DNA of 64,000 bases from Notospermus geniculatus (GCA_002633025.1 NMRB01000770.1:96619-160618); one strand, 5' to 3'; shown: positions 44,205 to 54,964, counted from the first letter of the stretch. Made by a program: numbers and translations. Notes: generated by a model not told the origin, from the letters alone.

Positions 44205-44602
44205 AGGCCTAAAAAAAAAGGTGTGGTTCCGGTAACGAGGTGTCCTTTAGGAAGGGTCGGGAGGGAGGGTTTTTTTTTATTTTGCTCTGTTTTTTTACTC
44301 CTGAACTTAGCATTTTATATTGCATGTAGGTGTAAATATTAGAGATGTCTGGTGTAAATACTAATTTCTGGTGGAGGCCATATCTATCAAACTGAATGCT
44401 ACCACCAAGGTTGACAAGAAACACCATCAGTTCTTTTCAGACATCGTTGGAAGAGTTCGTCGCAGGTTATTTATGGTGCAGAGAGCACATGGGTTTTGTT
44501 TATGGTTGAAAATGGTCAATAAAAAAAGTTGATTAGGGAATTTGAGGGGCAAAAATTAGGGTCGGTCGGGTTACCGGAACCACACCTTTTTTTTTTAGGC
44601 CT
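44205..44602. mobile_element. 398-bp MITE inside the OTU-MULE intron
   Basis: Terminal inverted repeats of about 30 bp (AGGCCTAAAAAAAAAGGTGT ... GGTTCCGGTAAC and its complement GTTACCGGAACC ... AGGCCT). It takes up most of the 556-nt intron (44174-44729); without it the intron would be about 158 nt. Open frames here are not genes. Confidence 0.7.
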
Positions 44603-46345
44603 AAACATAAACATATTTTTTTTGTTAGAACGCTCCCGTTTACTACTGATCTGTGAAACAGTCCTGTTTTACAACTAGAAGTATTTTTCTGTCCCAATTT
44701 TATCAAATTCATTAAACGCGGTTTTTCAGCAGCAGAGTACACCAGCAGTATGTCCATGTCAACAGCAGATATGGAGGAAGATGGTTTTGCAGCCCTGTTC
44801 AATAGCGACTCAGACTCGGAGATAACCTTGCCGCCAAGAAAACGACGAAAAACAGATGACAACACAAATGAATTATTACCTTCTGGAGTTGTAATATTCT
44901 CGGAGACCCCACGAGCTTTGACTGCCCATGAAATATTCAAGATTTTAACTGATAAATCCACCAGACAAAAGGCGTGTGTAGTTCGACCCACCGGAGTAAC
45001 AACAAACAAGACATTCGTGATAGATAAAAATGTCACGAACAGAAAAGATCTCACATCTGACGACAATGGGTCATGGCTCAGTGGCGGGATGCCGTCGAAA
45101 TATTACTTCCTTGAAAGAGAGGATGGCAAATTCTCCACAAGAATTGCAACCGTTGAAAAATCTGGAGACAAGATAGCTGAAGCATTTGTTAGTGAAAGAT
45201 GTGGTAAGTCGTGGGCCAAAAGTGAGGTCCCTATCGACTCTGTTCATAAACTAACCCGCTACTATAGCAAATGTGCCAGTAACCAGTCATTTCACCGTGT
45301 GATCATTGATGCAGAAGGGTTTGACCTCTGCATCGTTCAATATTACTGGCAGGACGGTGTTGTGCAAGACCTGACTTTAAAACCCCATGGAAACGCCAAA
45401 AGGAGTTCCAGACCGTATATCAGAACAGCTTCATCAACTATCCAAAATATTGCCAGTCGCTGCGCTGAAGGCAGGAAGCCCCGACAAGTCTATTATGATG
45501 TCATTGACAACAGTGATGATGGTATTCACACATTCTCTACCATACCTCGCAACAAAAGGCAAATTTTTAACACGAACCAGCGACAAAAACAACAATGTGA
45601 AGACGAGTTATTTGCAATTGTAACGCAGGTACAGGAACATGCTCTAATCAGCGATTTTGTCAAGCAGGTATCTTTTGTTAAAGATTCACCTTTCAGCGTA
45701 AATTATACTGATCAACAACTCTTAGACGTCAAGCGATTTTGCACGGATCCCAACCTGTTTTCAATCTGCTGACAATGCTGACATGACATTTAACCTTGGA
45801 GAATTTTACGTTACGCTGACAACATTCGAGAATCTAAGCCTAGTTATTCATGGAACGAGTCAGCATCCTACCTTCCTTGGGCCAATGTTAGTACATATTA
45901 AGAAAGACCGGGAGACATATGAAAACCTACCAACTCAGATGACAATGCACTGCCCTGATCTGGAGAACTTGATTGTTTTCGGTACAGATGAAGAGGTTGC
46001 ACTGTACACCGCATTCAAGAAATCATTTCGTGGAGCAGTTCACTTGCTGTGCTTCAATCATTTCAAAGACAACATCAAGAGAAAATTGAGGGACCTAAAG
46101 GTTAACGATGACATGTCCTCTCTTATAATTGGTGACATTTTCGGGTTACAGAGAGGCGACACACGTGAATGCGGCATTGTTGATTCTGCTGATGGAACAG
46201 AGTTAAGAGAAAAAATTGAGATTTGTCGTGAACGTTGGGATGCTAGTTTTTACGAGTATAAAATGGTTGCCGTGTTGATCAGTAAAATACAAATAACTTG
46301 AAATAACACCTTTTTCATGATCAACTATATATTGGTCTCAGAGAG

Positions 46346-46385
46346 ACCCGATACGAGCTTTCGACACTAACTGTGTCTTCATCAG
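46346..46385 (-). ncRNA. hammerhead-like motif in the left Penelope-like arm
   Basis: Inverted copy of the motif at 47280 (plus strand reads TTTCGACACTAACTGTGTC, then TTCATCAG). Same core and same imperfections. Confidence 0.45.
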
Positions 46386-46632
46386 GTATGAAGAGCACAG
46401 GATGTACAACACATAAGGAAGGCAGAAAGTTAAATGCAATAAAAACATAAGATGATAACACAATACACAAAACAAGGGTCCATAGACTAGATAATGCTAA
46501 ACGTCCACATGACAGAAATAGCAGATCAGGGGATTACTAAGGAGTGGTGTAATTAAGGGAGATCAGGTTACAAAGTGTAATGGGCGAGAAAGCCTGCATC
46601 ACGGTTGAGGCCACANCCTCAGGAAAACTCTG

Positions 46633-47097
46633 GTGCACAGCAAAATGCCATCCACACTACCTGATGGAACTTTCCCCTGCAATAAAACCAGGTGCAAACT
46701 GTGCCCTCAGATTGACAATAGTGACATTCCCATACCCAACTCATCGAATACATTCAAAACAACAGGACACTTCAGTTGCCAGACTCCCAACGTTGTGTAC
46801 ATGCTTAGATGCAAGAGATGCCCTGACATGTACATAGGTGAAACAGGCCAAACTCTCCGCAAAAGACTCAATGGACACAAACAAACTATTCGAAACAAAA
46901 ATGTACATCTCCCCATTGGAGAACATTTTACTCAGAATGGACACTCTATAGATGACCTAAGAGTTAGTGTTCTCAAAGGCTCCCTCCCAGACACAGGACA
47001 GAGACGGTCTATGGAGCAAAAACTTATAAAAACATTCAACACCCTCAACTGTGGCCTCAACCGTGATGCAGGCTTTCTCGCCCATTACACTTTGTAA
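46633..47097 (+). pseudogene. GIY-YIG endonuclease C-terminus of a Penelope-like element
   Basis: 154 codons. A Cys-rich linker (CNKTRCKLCPQI, then GHFSCQ) is followed by VVYMLRCKRCPDMYIGETGQ. Here VVYML corresponds to GIY and MYIG to YIG. LRKRLNGH follows with the conserved Arg, and RSMEQKLIKTF holds the metal-binding Glu. The order and spacing fit the endonuclease that follows the RT in Penelope-like elements. The start shown is simply the first Met after the N; the RT domain is absent. The last ~50 nt lie in the right inverted arm. Confidence 0.8.
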
Positions 47098-47279
47098 CCT
47101 GATCTCCCTTAATTACACCACTCCTTAGTAATCCCCTGATCTGCTATTTCTGTCATGTGGACGTTTAGCATTATCTAGTCTATGGACCCTTGTTTTGTGT
47201 ATTGTGTTATCATCTTATGTTTTTATTGCATTTAACTTTCTGCCTTCCTTATGTGTTGTACATCCTGTGCTCTTCATAC

Positions 47280-47320
47280 CTGATGAAGACACAGTTAGTG
47301 TCGAAAGCTCGTATCGGGTC
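47280..47320 (+). ncRNA. hammerhead-like motif in the right Penelope-like arm
   Basis: CTGATGA (47280-47286), stem II GACAC/GTGTC around loop AGTTA, then GAAA (47303-47306), then GCTCGTATCGGGTC ending in a possible UC cleavage site. Box 1, stem II and box 2 fit a hammerhead. Stem III has a G-G mismatch and stem I is weak. The same sequence is present inverted in the left arm. Known Penelope-like elements carry such ribozymes. Confidence 0.5.
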
Positions 47321-48723
47321 TCTCTGAGACCAATATATAGTTGATCATGAAAAAGGTGTTATTTCAAGTTATTTGTAGTTTTTACGACTGGTTTGTGAAA
47401 CACAAGCTGGAGATGGTTTCACAGTCAATGCTGGCTACAACACGATCTTTTGCCGGCTTGGGAAGTCCCCCTAGGCCATATACACAGAACAGAATAGAAA
47501 GGATAAATCGACTGCTTAAAGAGCACGTTTGCTATAAAAAATCGCAATGGCCCGAGCTAAATGAAGCTTTGCATGCCCTGGTGAAACAGCAGTACATTGA
47601 AGCGGAAAGAGCTCTCTACGGTATGGGGGAGTATTCAGTGAGCGAAACGTTCAAAAAATACGCTGTCGGTCCACAAAGGTGGAAAAATATGTCCAAGGCC
47701 GAAAGAGAGCAACACATAAGGCAATTCTTTAATGCGACACCAGCTGCGGTTTCGAGATGTGGGACTGGTAGGATCATGGAACCAGGAACTAAGGAGGCCG
47801 CCAGAGGATGCAGCACTGGTGGATTACCATTATCTGTCATTGTGAATGAAGTTGACCTGTCAAATTTGGCAAAGGGAACAATCACTAACATTTGGGAAAA
47901 AGCAAAACGCCTTTTATCAACTCGTAATGCGATTGTCCCCGCAGCCGGTTCCAATGAAAATGCTTACTCGGTAATTTCAAATAGCAAATCGCATGGTTCG
48001 CCCCAGCTCTACGTTGTGAGAGACAGCACTACAAGTCAAGTGAAATGCCAATGTGAAATGTACAGATCCACAAACATTTGTTCTCACAGCGTTGCTGTTG
48101 CAGAGAAACTTGGGCATTTGAGAAATTTCATTTTGTGGGTAAAAGAAAAGGGGAAACGGCCCAATACAACCACACTACGGTCATCGATACCTAAGACTGC
48201 TGGCAAAAAACCTGGGCAGAATACCCGAAAACGACAACCAAATATCCCGGTCATGCAGTGTGTTCCAAGAATTACAGCAACAGCAGCAATTGGATCTGCA
48301 ACAAATGAACGTCCTCCTCCTCCTGAAAGTAGTCCCGTCTTTACTGAAGTGTGGCACAATGACAATCCATTTCACGTTCAGTTCATTACCAAAAGGTCAC
48401 AGAGGTGTGAAACCTGTAGAATTAACTTCCCGCACATGGATGTCATCAAAGTCGCACCATATGATATCGTGATTGCACACAAAGAACGGTATATGTATCC
48501 CCAAAAAAGCGATGATGGAGAGGGAACAGTGTGGGTCCCTACTCGCCGTAAAGAGAGGGAAGTGTTTTACCATATCGACGAAAAATGCATAAAGAGTCGC
48601 CATCCCTATTTTCTCCCCGAGATGATCCAAATTGACGGAGAGATCAGACGTCGCTTCAAGTCGGTACACTGGAGGTTGCTCAGAGATGGAGTTGGTTATC
48701 AAACACCTGGCTTTGAACTATAA

Positions 48724-49385
48724 TAATGACACTAATACTGATAAGTAGCCCTAGTTAAGGTTTAACCATCTGCTTTTCTGACAAACCATGAATTAACTAA
48801 AGTAAACATGTTTGTAAACATGTTTGGCTATCAACGATTCACAAAATCGAAAAATTCACTTCGATTAACAAACAGTTTGTCAACCAGATGTGAGATGGTT
48901 TCTTAGCCATCCATTTAAAAAAATCGGCCGTATGTGTTTTAAGAAGGGGCGGATTCAGGATTTTGCCTATGGGAACTCAAATTTTTCTTACCAAACAATA
49001 ACTGGGTACCGGTATGTTTCTTTCATATGTTTGCCATGATGCTGTTCTCATAAGAAGACATTTGAGCTGAATATATCAGAGGCAGATTTTGGGGATGAGA
49101 AGTGAGACAATCATCAAAATGATCATTTTCAGGGCAAAGTTAAATCACAACTTTTTCAACGCCTATTTTGGAGGGGAAAATAAAAAAATTCAACCCACAA
49201 ATTGCATGAAATATTGAAAGATAAATGATGCGTTTTTGAGCTCGAAACATAAGTTTGTGAGATTTTTTCTGGTCATCTCCCTCTGGCATTTTGGTGGGAA
49301 TTTTGAAAATAAAAAATAACTAACATCCACTTTTATTTTCATTCCACTTTTCGCATCCACTTTTATTTTCATTCCACATGAAATT
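48724..49385. other. 3' flank of the OTU-MULE gene; no feature recognised
   Basis: No clear polyadenylation signal close to the stop and no terminal inverted repeat that would mark the end of a MULE. Confidence 0.35.
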
Positions 49386-49388
49386 CTG

Positions 49389-49505
49389 TGTGTCTGACGT
49401 CACAGAGAATAGACTGGTTCGTGATCCCAACATAGCATCTGCATTCGTGATCCCAACCTGGAACCGGGAACCAGTCTATCATCTGACATCTGTGACGTCA
49501 GACAT
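49389..49505. mobile_element. 117-bp hairpin MITE
   Basis: Perfect 16-bp ends TGTCTGACGTCACAGA / TCTGTGACGTCAGACA, with inner arms ATAGACTGGTTC and complement. Contains two nearly identical GTGATCCCAAC segments. Confidence 0.65.
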
Positions 49506-49805
49506 ACAGCTTTTCGTGTGTGAGGTCAAGGTCAAACAAGGCCGATACCAAACACTCTTAGCCCGACTCCGCCACTTGCCTTTTCTCCAGCCTCTGCCGG
49601 GCCGTGCCCAGAAAAAGTAGGCCTCTGTGCACCCCTGAGGGTAACAGACACCGACAGTTGCCCCCTAGTTCGGGAGAGGGCACTTTGCTCTGGAAGACCA
49701 TCCTTGGAGAGTCTGGAGGTGCTGGGCCCCTGCATCATCCCCATTCCCACGGACCACTGCCCTAGGCCTAGGCTATGCCGCAAAAAAAATGGGCCACACT
49801 GCTGG

Positions 49806-50729
49806 GGCTTGTTGTACTTGACTCGATGACTCGATGGCGCGATGACTCGAAGGCGCGAAGAACGCCAATTAAATTTCCTGTATATGCCTTATTTTAATTC
49901 GAGTTCCACTTCAAAACACTGGGTTACGATGCAACATTTTTAGGAAGATGAAATAAGCCACCTCTGGCATATTTTTATAACCATCGTTAGACATGTTAAA
50001 CCACATACCTATTCCCATGTTTAGTATAACTCTAAAGCCGTGACGTCATTGGCGTTTAGAATGCATGATTGTGGTTGTGCGTGAAGCAGCGGAATTCATT
50101 CAAAATTTTTTTTTTTCGTTCAAGTGTTTTGAAGAAGTACAGTCCAAGAATTTAATTTTCATTACATAATAAAAAATATCAAAGAATTGTAAAAATTTGT
50201 TCCAAGATCTGAAACTTTTCGTCCAAGATTGTCACGTGCGTCTTGCCAAGATGCAAGTGACCACAAAACTGATGACGTCATGAAGTACATGAACAACCCG
50301 GGTGCATTTCGTCATTTTCATGAATTTACTTTTTGCCTGGCAGCTCTGACACATTGGGAAACTTCCGGCATAGAACATGCAGTAGGATCATTGTTCAAAA
50401 GGGCAGAAAATTACCGCTATACCTCCTCCGGGGTGTGCAATAGGGAGACAAGACCAATTCCAACAACTTTTCAAAAGGGACCCATAGTAAATTCTCAAGG
50501 ACTTAAGAGCTATAGGCCTAGTTCGAGGCTACCCTTCATTTCATGATTTACGCTGAATATCAACCTCACTACACTTCTTGGTAGCTGGGGACACTACGTC
50601 GGTCCACTTCCGCCGTTGATCCATACCACTTCTTAGAAATAACCAGCTGAATTTCATTGAATAATTTTGGCGGTCATCGAGTCATCGCGCCATCGAGTCT
50701 TCGCGTCATCGAGTCAAGTACAACAAGCC
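49806..50729. mobile_element. 924-bp TIR element with 9-bp TSD (non-autonomous MULE candidate)
   Basis: Target duplication CACTGCTGG at 49797-49805 and 50730-50738. Terminal inverted repeats start GGCTTGTTGTACTTGACTCG and run about 60 bp with an internal 8-bp indel. They are built from ACTCGATG / GCGCGATG units. A 9-bp duplication and long TIRs fit Mutator-like elements. The interior has no transposase. Whether the OTU-MULE gene 1 kb away could have mobilised it is unknown. Confidence 0.75.
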
Positions 50730-50939
50730 CACTGCTGGCGCCAGGCGGCCCGCGGAGCGGAGGTGAGTCTCCACACCAAGGGCATCTCTAATTTTAAGTG
50801 TCAAATGACTTAACGGGCCTCCTTGGCATGTTAAGTGTCCCCCGCCCTCTTCCCCCGTCCGTCCCCCTATAAAATCAAATCATGCAATCATCAACACCAC
50901 TCGTCACACACAGTAGTAGTGAGTAGGATGTACAATGTA

Positions 50940-51260
50940 GGCCTAATGCAGGCCCACTACGCCTATACAGCAGCTGTAGTGTACGGTAGGCCTAGCCTAG
51001 CCTAGCCTATGCATGTAAGTTATGTTATGTATGTATGCAGTAGGCCCTATGACTATAGGCCTATGTAGGCTACACACACACATAGCACTGCATAGGGCGG
51101 CCTAACACTAGGCTACACTGTCACTGAACTTCACTGAACACAGCACACGTCACAGTCACAGACCTGCAGACTGGCACTGAGTCACAGACCGCCGCTGCCA
51201 TGCTGGTAGGCCTACCGGTAGGTAGGCCTAGGCCTAAATTGTGTCATGATAGCGGGACAT
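50940..51260. repeat. AGGCCTA-rich stretch
   Basis: Dense TAGGCCTA / CCTAGCCTAG strings with short (CA)n and TGTATG runs. It resembles 34.6-35.2 kb. Possibly simple-sequence expansion or an unrecognised regulatory region. Confidence 0.45.
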
Positions 51261-51599
51261 GGAACATGTGTTAATTGATAACGCCACCGGTTCCTGAATT
51301 CTTGTCACACATGACAAATAATAGGCCTACCTCTGTCTGACATGTCAGAGCTTTTCCATACACAGATACATACATGTACTACCATGACTACATGACTGAA
51401 CACTGGACATGCAGTGATGAGCCCCGCATGGGACGAGGTAAGAAATTGGGTTACTGAAAACATGGAATCCAGACCAACCAGAATGGTGTCGTCTGGTATT
51501 TTTCGTTTTCATTATTTAGGGATGCATTCAAACTGCTAATTTACAAACATGACAGTACGATTAATCAGCTTGAATTCTTATTGATTTATTTTAGTGTTT

Positions 51600-51680
51600 T
51601 TAGCAATTTTGCCAGTGTTTCCAAGGTTTTCTGACTGTTTTCAAGGTTTCACTGTTTCCAAGGTTTATCACATACCCAAG
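51600..51680 (+). repeat. solo copy of the CR1-like element 5' UTR
   Basis: Reads TTCCAAGGTTTTCTGACTG, then TTTCAAGGTTTCACTG and TTTCCAAGGTTTATCACATA. This is the complement of 34091-34150, which lies just upstream of the large retroelement ORF. About 60 bp match in plus orientation; what follows does not match the ORF. Confidence 0.65.
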
Positions 51681-52800
51681 CCAACACCGCATAACACCAC
51701 TAGTAATATCCAACCCAAAATAACCAAAGGATACACTGTGGTGTACAGCTTTCCCCAAAAGCCATTCTGTTTAGACACTCTGTCATACAAACTCACACCT
51801 GCACGCAGCTTAACTCGATTNATGTCATGGGGTCTTATCCTTGACCGTGTAGGTTTTGGTGTGGACATATTAATGAAATGCCCCCTCGTGAAGGACAAGC
51901 AGAGTTGCCCACCAACAGTATTGAAAAAATGCCCAAAACTCACTTCAACAAAGTACTCCTGACCACATCTCTGGGTACAATCCGGCCTCTATACGTTAAT
52001 AGACATGATGGAGCTCAAAGATCCTTGAAAATAGTCCCAATCATGAGAAGAAGCCAAAAAGTTTCACAGCACACCTGCACAACCCTGTTGACCGACGGCC
52101 ATCTTGAGAAGGCTTCGCATAGGCCTACTTCCGTGGTCAGTGACAGCCTTCGCCATAGGCCTAACGGATAACAATAAGGGTCAATTCATACTTGCTCACG
52201 GACCGTCAACCGCATGAAAAACTGATCACAGGTTTCCAAGGCGTGAATGTGCACACACATTGAAATTGATCATAGGCCCTAATCGGCGTAAAATCCGGAC
52301 AGAGTATGAACCAGCCCTAACACAGAAGAAGTGACCAGAACGTTTTCATGCTCTGGGCCTTTGCACAGACGATTGGTCATTTCTCGTAATTTGCGTGCAA
52401 CTCTCATAACTACCCTTGTCAGATCGTCGATCATACCAGGCCCTATATTGTCTGGGTAAAAATCGACATCTCTTCTGGACTTAGAAAATTTCGGAATCAG
52501 TGCTGACTTTCGCGGCGGGGTATACGCGAGCCTACTGTATCAAGGCCTACGGTCACTTCGCCCTTCGAACTACACTCCCTTCACCCTTGACAATCCCTAC
52601 TGAATTCCACTCGCAGCAGATTGTGCCGTTTATTGCGCTCAGCCCCACTGCTGTCATCAAAAATCATCCAGTACAAAATATTTCACCAAAAAAGATATTC
52701 AACGTTAAAGGGACTAGGAATTTTTTTTCAAGCTTCGGTTATTACAAAAAGCTAGTCTTTCATGACGAATTCCCGCCGTCAATTCTCTTTTTCAATTAAG
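51681..52800. other. no supported gene
   Basis: Open frames of about 100 codons (51594-51962 and 52500-52799) have no recognisable domain. The first begins within the retroelement 5' UTR and could carry part of its leader or ORF1, but I cannot support that. N at 51821. Confidence 0.3.
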
Positions 52801-52802
52801 TG

Positions 52803-52872
52803 TTAATTACTGGCACCCAGACAAATATGATGCACCGTTAATTACTGGCACCCAGACAAATATGATGCACCC
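52803..52872. repeat. 35-bp tandem duplication
   Basis: GTTAATTACTGGCACCCAGA followed by CAAATATGATGCACC occurs twice back to back. Confidence 0.8.
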
Positions 52873-53230
52873 TCTCTTTGAGTGCCCGGTGGGGCATCCT
52901 ATCACAGAAAAATCTGTTATAGGCTGCCCCGGGGGGCATTTAGTTTTACTAAGACATGATTTTAAATGCACCCCCGGTCACTCGGTTACAGCCTTGTTTT
53001 GTGAACACTGTTATAGAATGCCCCCCCCCCCGCCCGCCACCACTAAATGTCTGTTGGTACGAGGTTCAGCCATGTATACGGCGTTTAATAGTCTTGGAAA
53101 TACAAGTAGACGGAATTTTCAGTGCCTTTCAGCTCTCAAACGGTAGTATCGTGATCCTTAATTCCAAGCTAAACTGCAGTAAATTGCACTACTTACTGCT
53201 GTTTAGCTTGGGAGGCTGTCAGATGCTGCA

Positions 53231-53774
53231 GTTTAAAGGGAGACATCCGAAAGATATTGCCCGGCGGGCACTCTGTTTTTGTTTTGATTAGCGTTGTGTC
53301 GCGGTCGATTAACAGATGGCGCGGTGCGTTATGGTAGAGGCCCCGAGAGAGCTCAGTGAGTTCAGAACACGTATCTAACAAAAAAAAACGCTTGTTTGTA
53401 GAAAATACACCCCCGAATTCGTGAGCTCGGTGTGTGTACTTAACAAACTAGCGTTTTTTATTAGATACGTGTTCTAAGCTTACTGATAGCTCTCTCGGGG
53501 CCTGTGTTTTTGTTTTTATTAGCGTAGTGTCACCGTAGATTAGTGAGTTCAAGAAACCATACGTTAACGCTAACGCTAACGTTAATGAAATCATTTTGAC
53601 GTCACATCGAATGATTCTGTTGTATTTCTTCTGGGGGTGACGTCATTTTGACGTAATTATCGTTAGCGTTAGCGTTAACGTATGGTTTCTTAAACTCACT
53701 ATTAATAGATGGCGTTATGCGTTTTGGCAAAGATTGCTCGCCGGGCAATATCTTTCGGATGGCTCCCTTTAACT
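53231..53774. repeat. three nested palindromes
   Basis: Outer arms: TTTAAAGGGAGACATCCGAA (53231) and TTCGGATGGCTCCCTTTAA (to 53774), with ATATTGCCCGGCGGGCA inside. Left inner hairpin (about 53340-53505): GAGGCCCCGAGAGAGCT.. / ..AGCTCTCTCGGGGCC, plus AACACGTATCTAA / TTAGATACGTGTT. Right inner hairpin (53543-53703): AGAAACCATACGTTAACG / CGTTAACGTATGGTTTCT with TAACGC repeats. Probably MITEs inserted into one another. Confidence 0.7.
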
Positions 53775-53999
53775 TGGGTAGAAGGCTTGTAGGCCCTATT
53801 GGAGATACTACACCCGATTGACACATTCAGTGTTTTAAATGATAGAATAGAAGCTATTAAAGGCACCAGTCATGATATCTCAATTTCGCCAAAATTGGAG
53901 TCACTGCAGTTTAGCTTGGGAGGGCAGTAGGCCTAGGCCTAGACCTATTTTACCATGATTGTATTTTTGTCGATCAAGCGGTTGGAGGCGTTACGCTTT

Positions 54000-54190
54000 G
54001 CCTCGGGGTTAGGGTTACGTTGTTTTAGGGGTTAGGGATACATTGTTTTCGGGGTTAGGGTTACGTTGTTTTAGGGGTTAGGGTTACATTCTTTTAGGGG
54101 TTAGAGTTAGGGGTTAGGGTTAAGTTGTTTTAAGGGTTAGGGTTACGTTTGGTGGTGGGATTACGGTTTGGGCTTGGGGGTTGAGGCAAG
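54000..54190. repeat. TTAGGG-like minisatellite
   Basis: About seven irregular units of GGGGTTAGGGTTACGTTGTT. It contains the animal telomere hexamer in a longer 25-30 bp unit. An interstitial minisatellite rather than a chromosome end, because unique sequence continues on both sides. Confidence 0.7.
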
Positions 54191-54199
54191 GGTTGGGAT

Positions 54200-54960
54200 T
54201 GGGGTACGGTTACTTTGGGCTGAGGCGTTTAATTCGTTCTTAAAGCAAACATTTTATGATCCAGATGTTGTCACACCGCTCCTATGGGACAGGAAGGAAG
54301 GAAGGATCACTTAATACAAGAAGAAATGTAGACGGTGGCGCCCCCGCAGGAAGGAAGGACCGCTAGGGAAGTCCATGCAGTTTTTTCACAATAGATTCCA
54401 ATTATCGGACGGAATATCTATTTTCGGACGGGCGCATATTCTGAGCTTGTGTACACCACTAATCATGTTACACGAAAAAAAAATTTAAGTACGTCAAAGA
54501 AAAAATAGAATCTTAATTCTTTAATATCTCTACAACGGTAAGTCGTATGATTCTGGGACCCACGTTTTGGCATCCTTGGCCCATTCATATACGTAAGTTT
54601 AGGTTTTGGTTAAGATCGGAGAGGGTCAAAGTTTTCGGATTTTGGATTTTTTAAAAATAATGGGACATCACCACGCACCAACATCCAATCAAATTCGGCC
54701 TCATCACGATGGTTACCATGGTAACTTGCATCCTCAAACTCAATAAAATATTTTAAAAAACACTCCCGCCCTCGTCAATAATTGAGAGTCGAATGATGTT
54801 AACCAACTATTTCATTTACATGGCCTTTAAACACGGGAGCCAATCAGGACCATCCTTTCAAAGTTACCCAGAATTCCAAGTTCGAATAAACGCGGAAGTC
54901 GCATCGAACATAAATGTAATTTTATATGAACTTGCGCGAGACTGAGGTTGTAATGAGGCC
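54200..54960. other. no feature recognised
   Basis: About 760 bp with no supported gene or paired terminal repeats. Confidence 0.35.
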
Positions 54961-54964
54961 CCAC

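Larger units (their letters stand above)
46256..47375 (+). mobile_element. Penelope-like element insertion, 12-bp TSD, 34-bp extension
   Basis: Target duplication TAGTTTTTACGA at 46244-46255 and 47376-47387. Directly inside the left duplication lies a one-sided 34-bp extension (46256-46289). Then come inverted arms 46290-46615 and 47050-47375, 326 bp each and nearly identical. Between them is the C-terminal part of the element's protein with a GIY-YIG domain. Inverted terminal repeats, a one-sided extension of about this size and GIY-YIG are known hallmarks of Penelope-like elements. The RT part is missing. The left arm ends exactly at the N (46616), so sequence may be lost there. Confidence 0.8.
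35623..48723 (+). pseudogene. multi-exon gene: Ser/Pro micro-exons + OTU protease + MULE transposase + SWIM finger
   Basis: Predicted exon chain: 35623-35737, 37375-37440, 37588-37641, 37751-37804, 39061-39114, 39816-39881, 40341-40406, 41679-41713, 43659-44173, 44730-48723. Each exon has AG before and GT after (several GTAAG), and the phases agree at every join. The micro-exons are phase 0 and multiples of three. The 35-nt exon leaves two bases that the OTU exon completes, and the OTU exon leaves one base that the transposase exon completes. The product would be an OTU-type cysteine protease joined to a Mutator-like DDE transposase with a SWIM finger. It is either a large autonomous MULE that carries introns or a host gene derived from one. 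The transposase exon has a frameshift (about 45765-45783) and a Penelope-like insertion, so this copy is broken unless those are assembly errors. The first coding exon was not found. Confidence 0.6.
44730..48723 (+). pseudogene. MULE transposase exon with SWIM zinc finger, interrupted
   Basis: Starts after TTTTTCAG. The N-terminal part contains an acidic stretch and a basic nuclear-localisation-like PPRKRRK. The conserved block ..FVKDSPFSVNYTDQQLLDVK.. leads to the MULE DDE domain. The first Asp is in AD-MTFNLGEFYVT (about 45780-45815), the second in FGTDEEVA (about 45980), the CFNHFKDN Cys/His motif is near 46050, and the Glu is in NRIERINRLLKE (about 47490-47520). The SWIM finger KCQCEMYRSTNICSH lies near 48043-48090. 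A C-terminal region with CETCR ends at the TAA at 48721. Two lesions: a +1 shift beside a TGCTGACA duplication (45763-45780), and a 1,120-bp insertion at 46256-47375. The frame resumes exactly after the insertion. Confidence 0.75.

Noticed and set aside
44533-45066. 177-codon minus-strand frame opposite the transposase exon
   Set aside because: Antisense shadow of the MULE exon and the intronic MITE.
47616-48702. Several minus-strand frames of 64-112 codons
   Set aside because: Antisense shadows of the MULE-SWIM coding sequence.
51594-51962. 122-codon frame as a host gene or retroelement ORF1
   Set aside because: It begins within the 5' UTR copy and crosses an N; no zinc knuckle or other ORF1 feature is visible.
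54000-54190. TTAGGG repeats considered as a chromosome end
   Set aside because: Irregular 25-30 bp units with unique sequence on both sides; an interstitial minisatellite.
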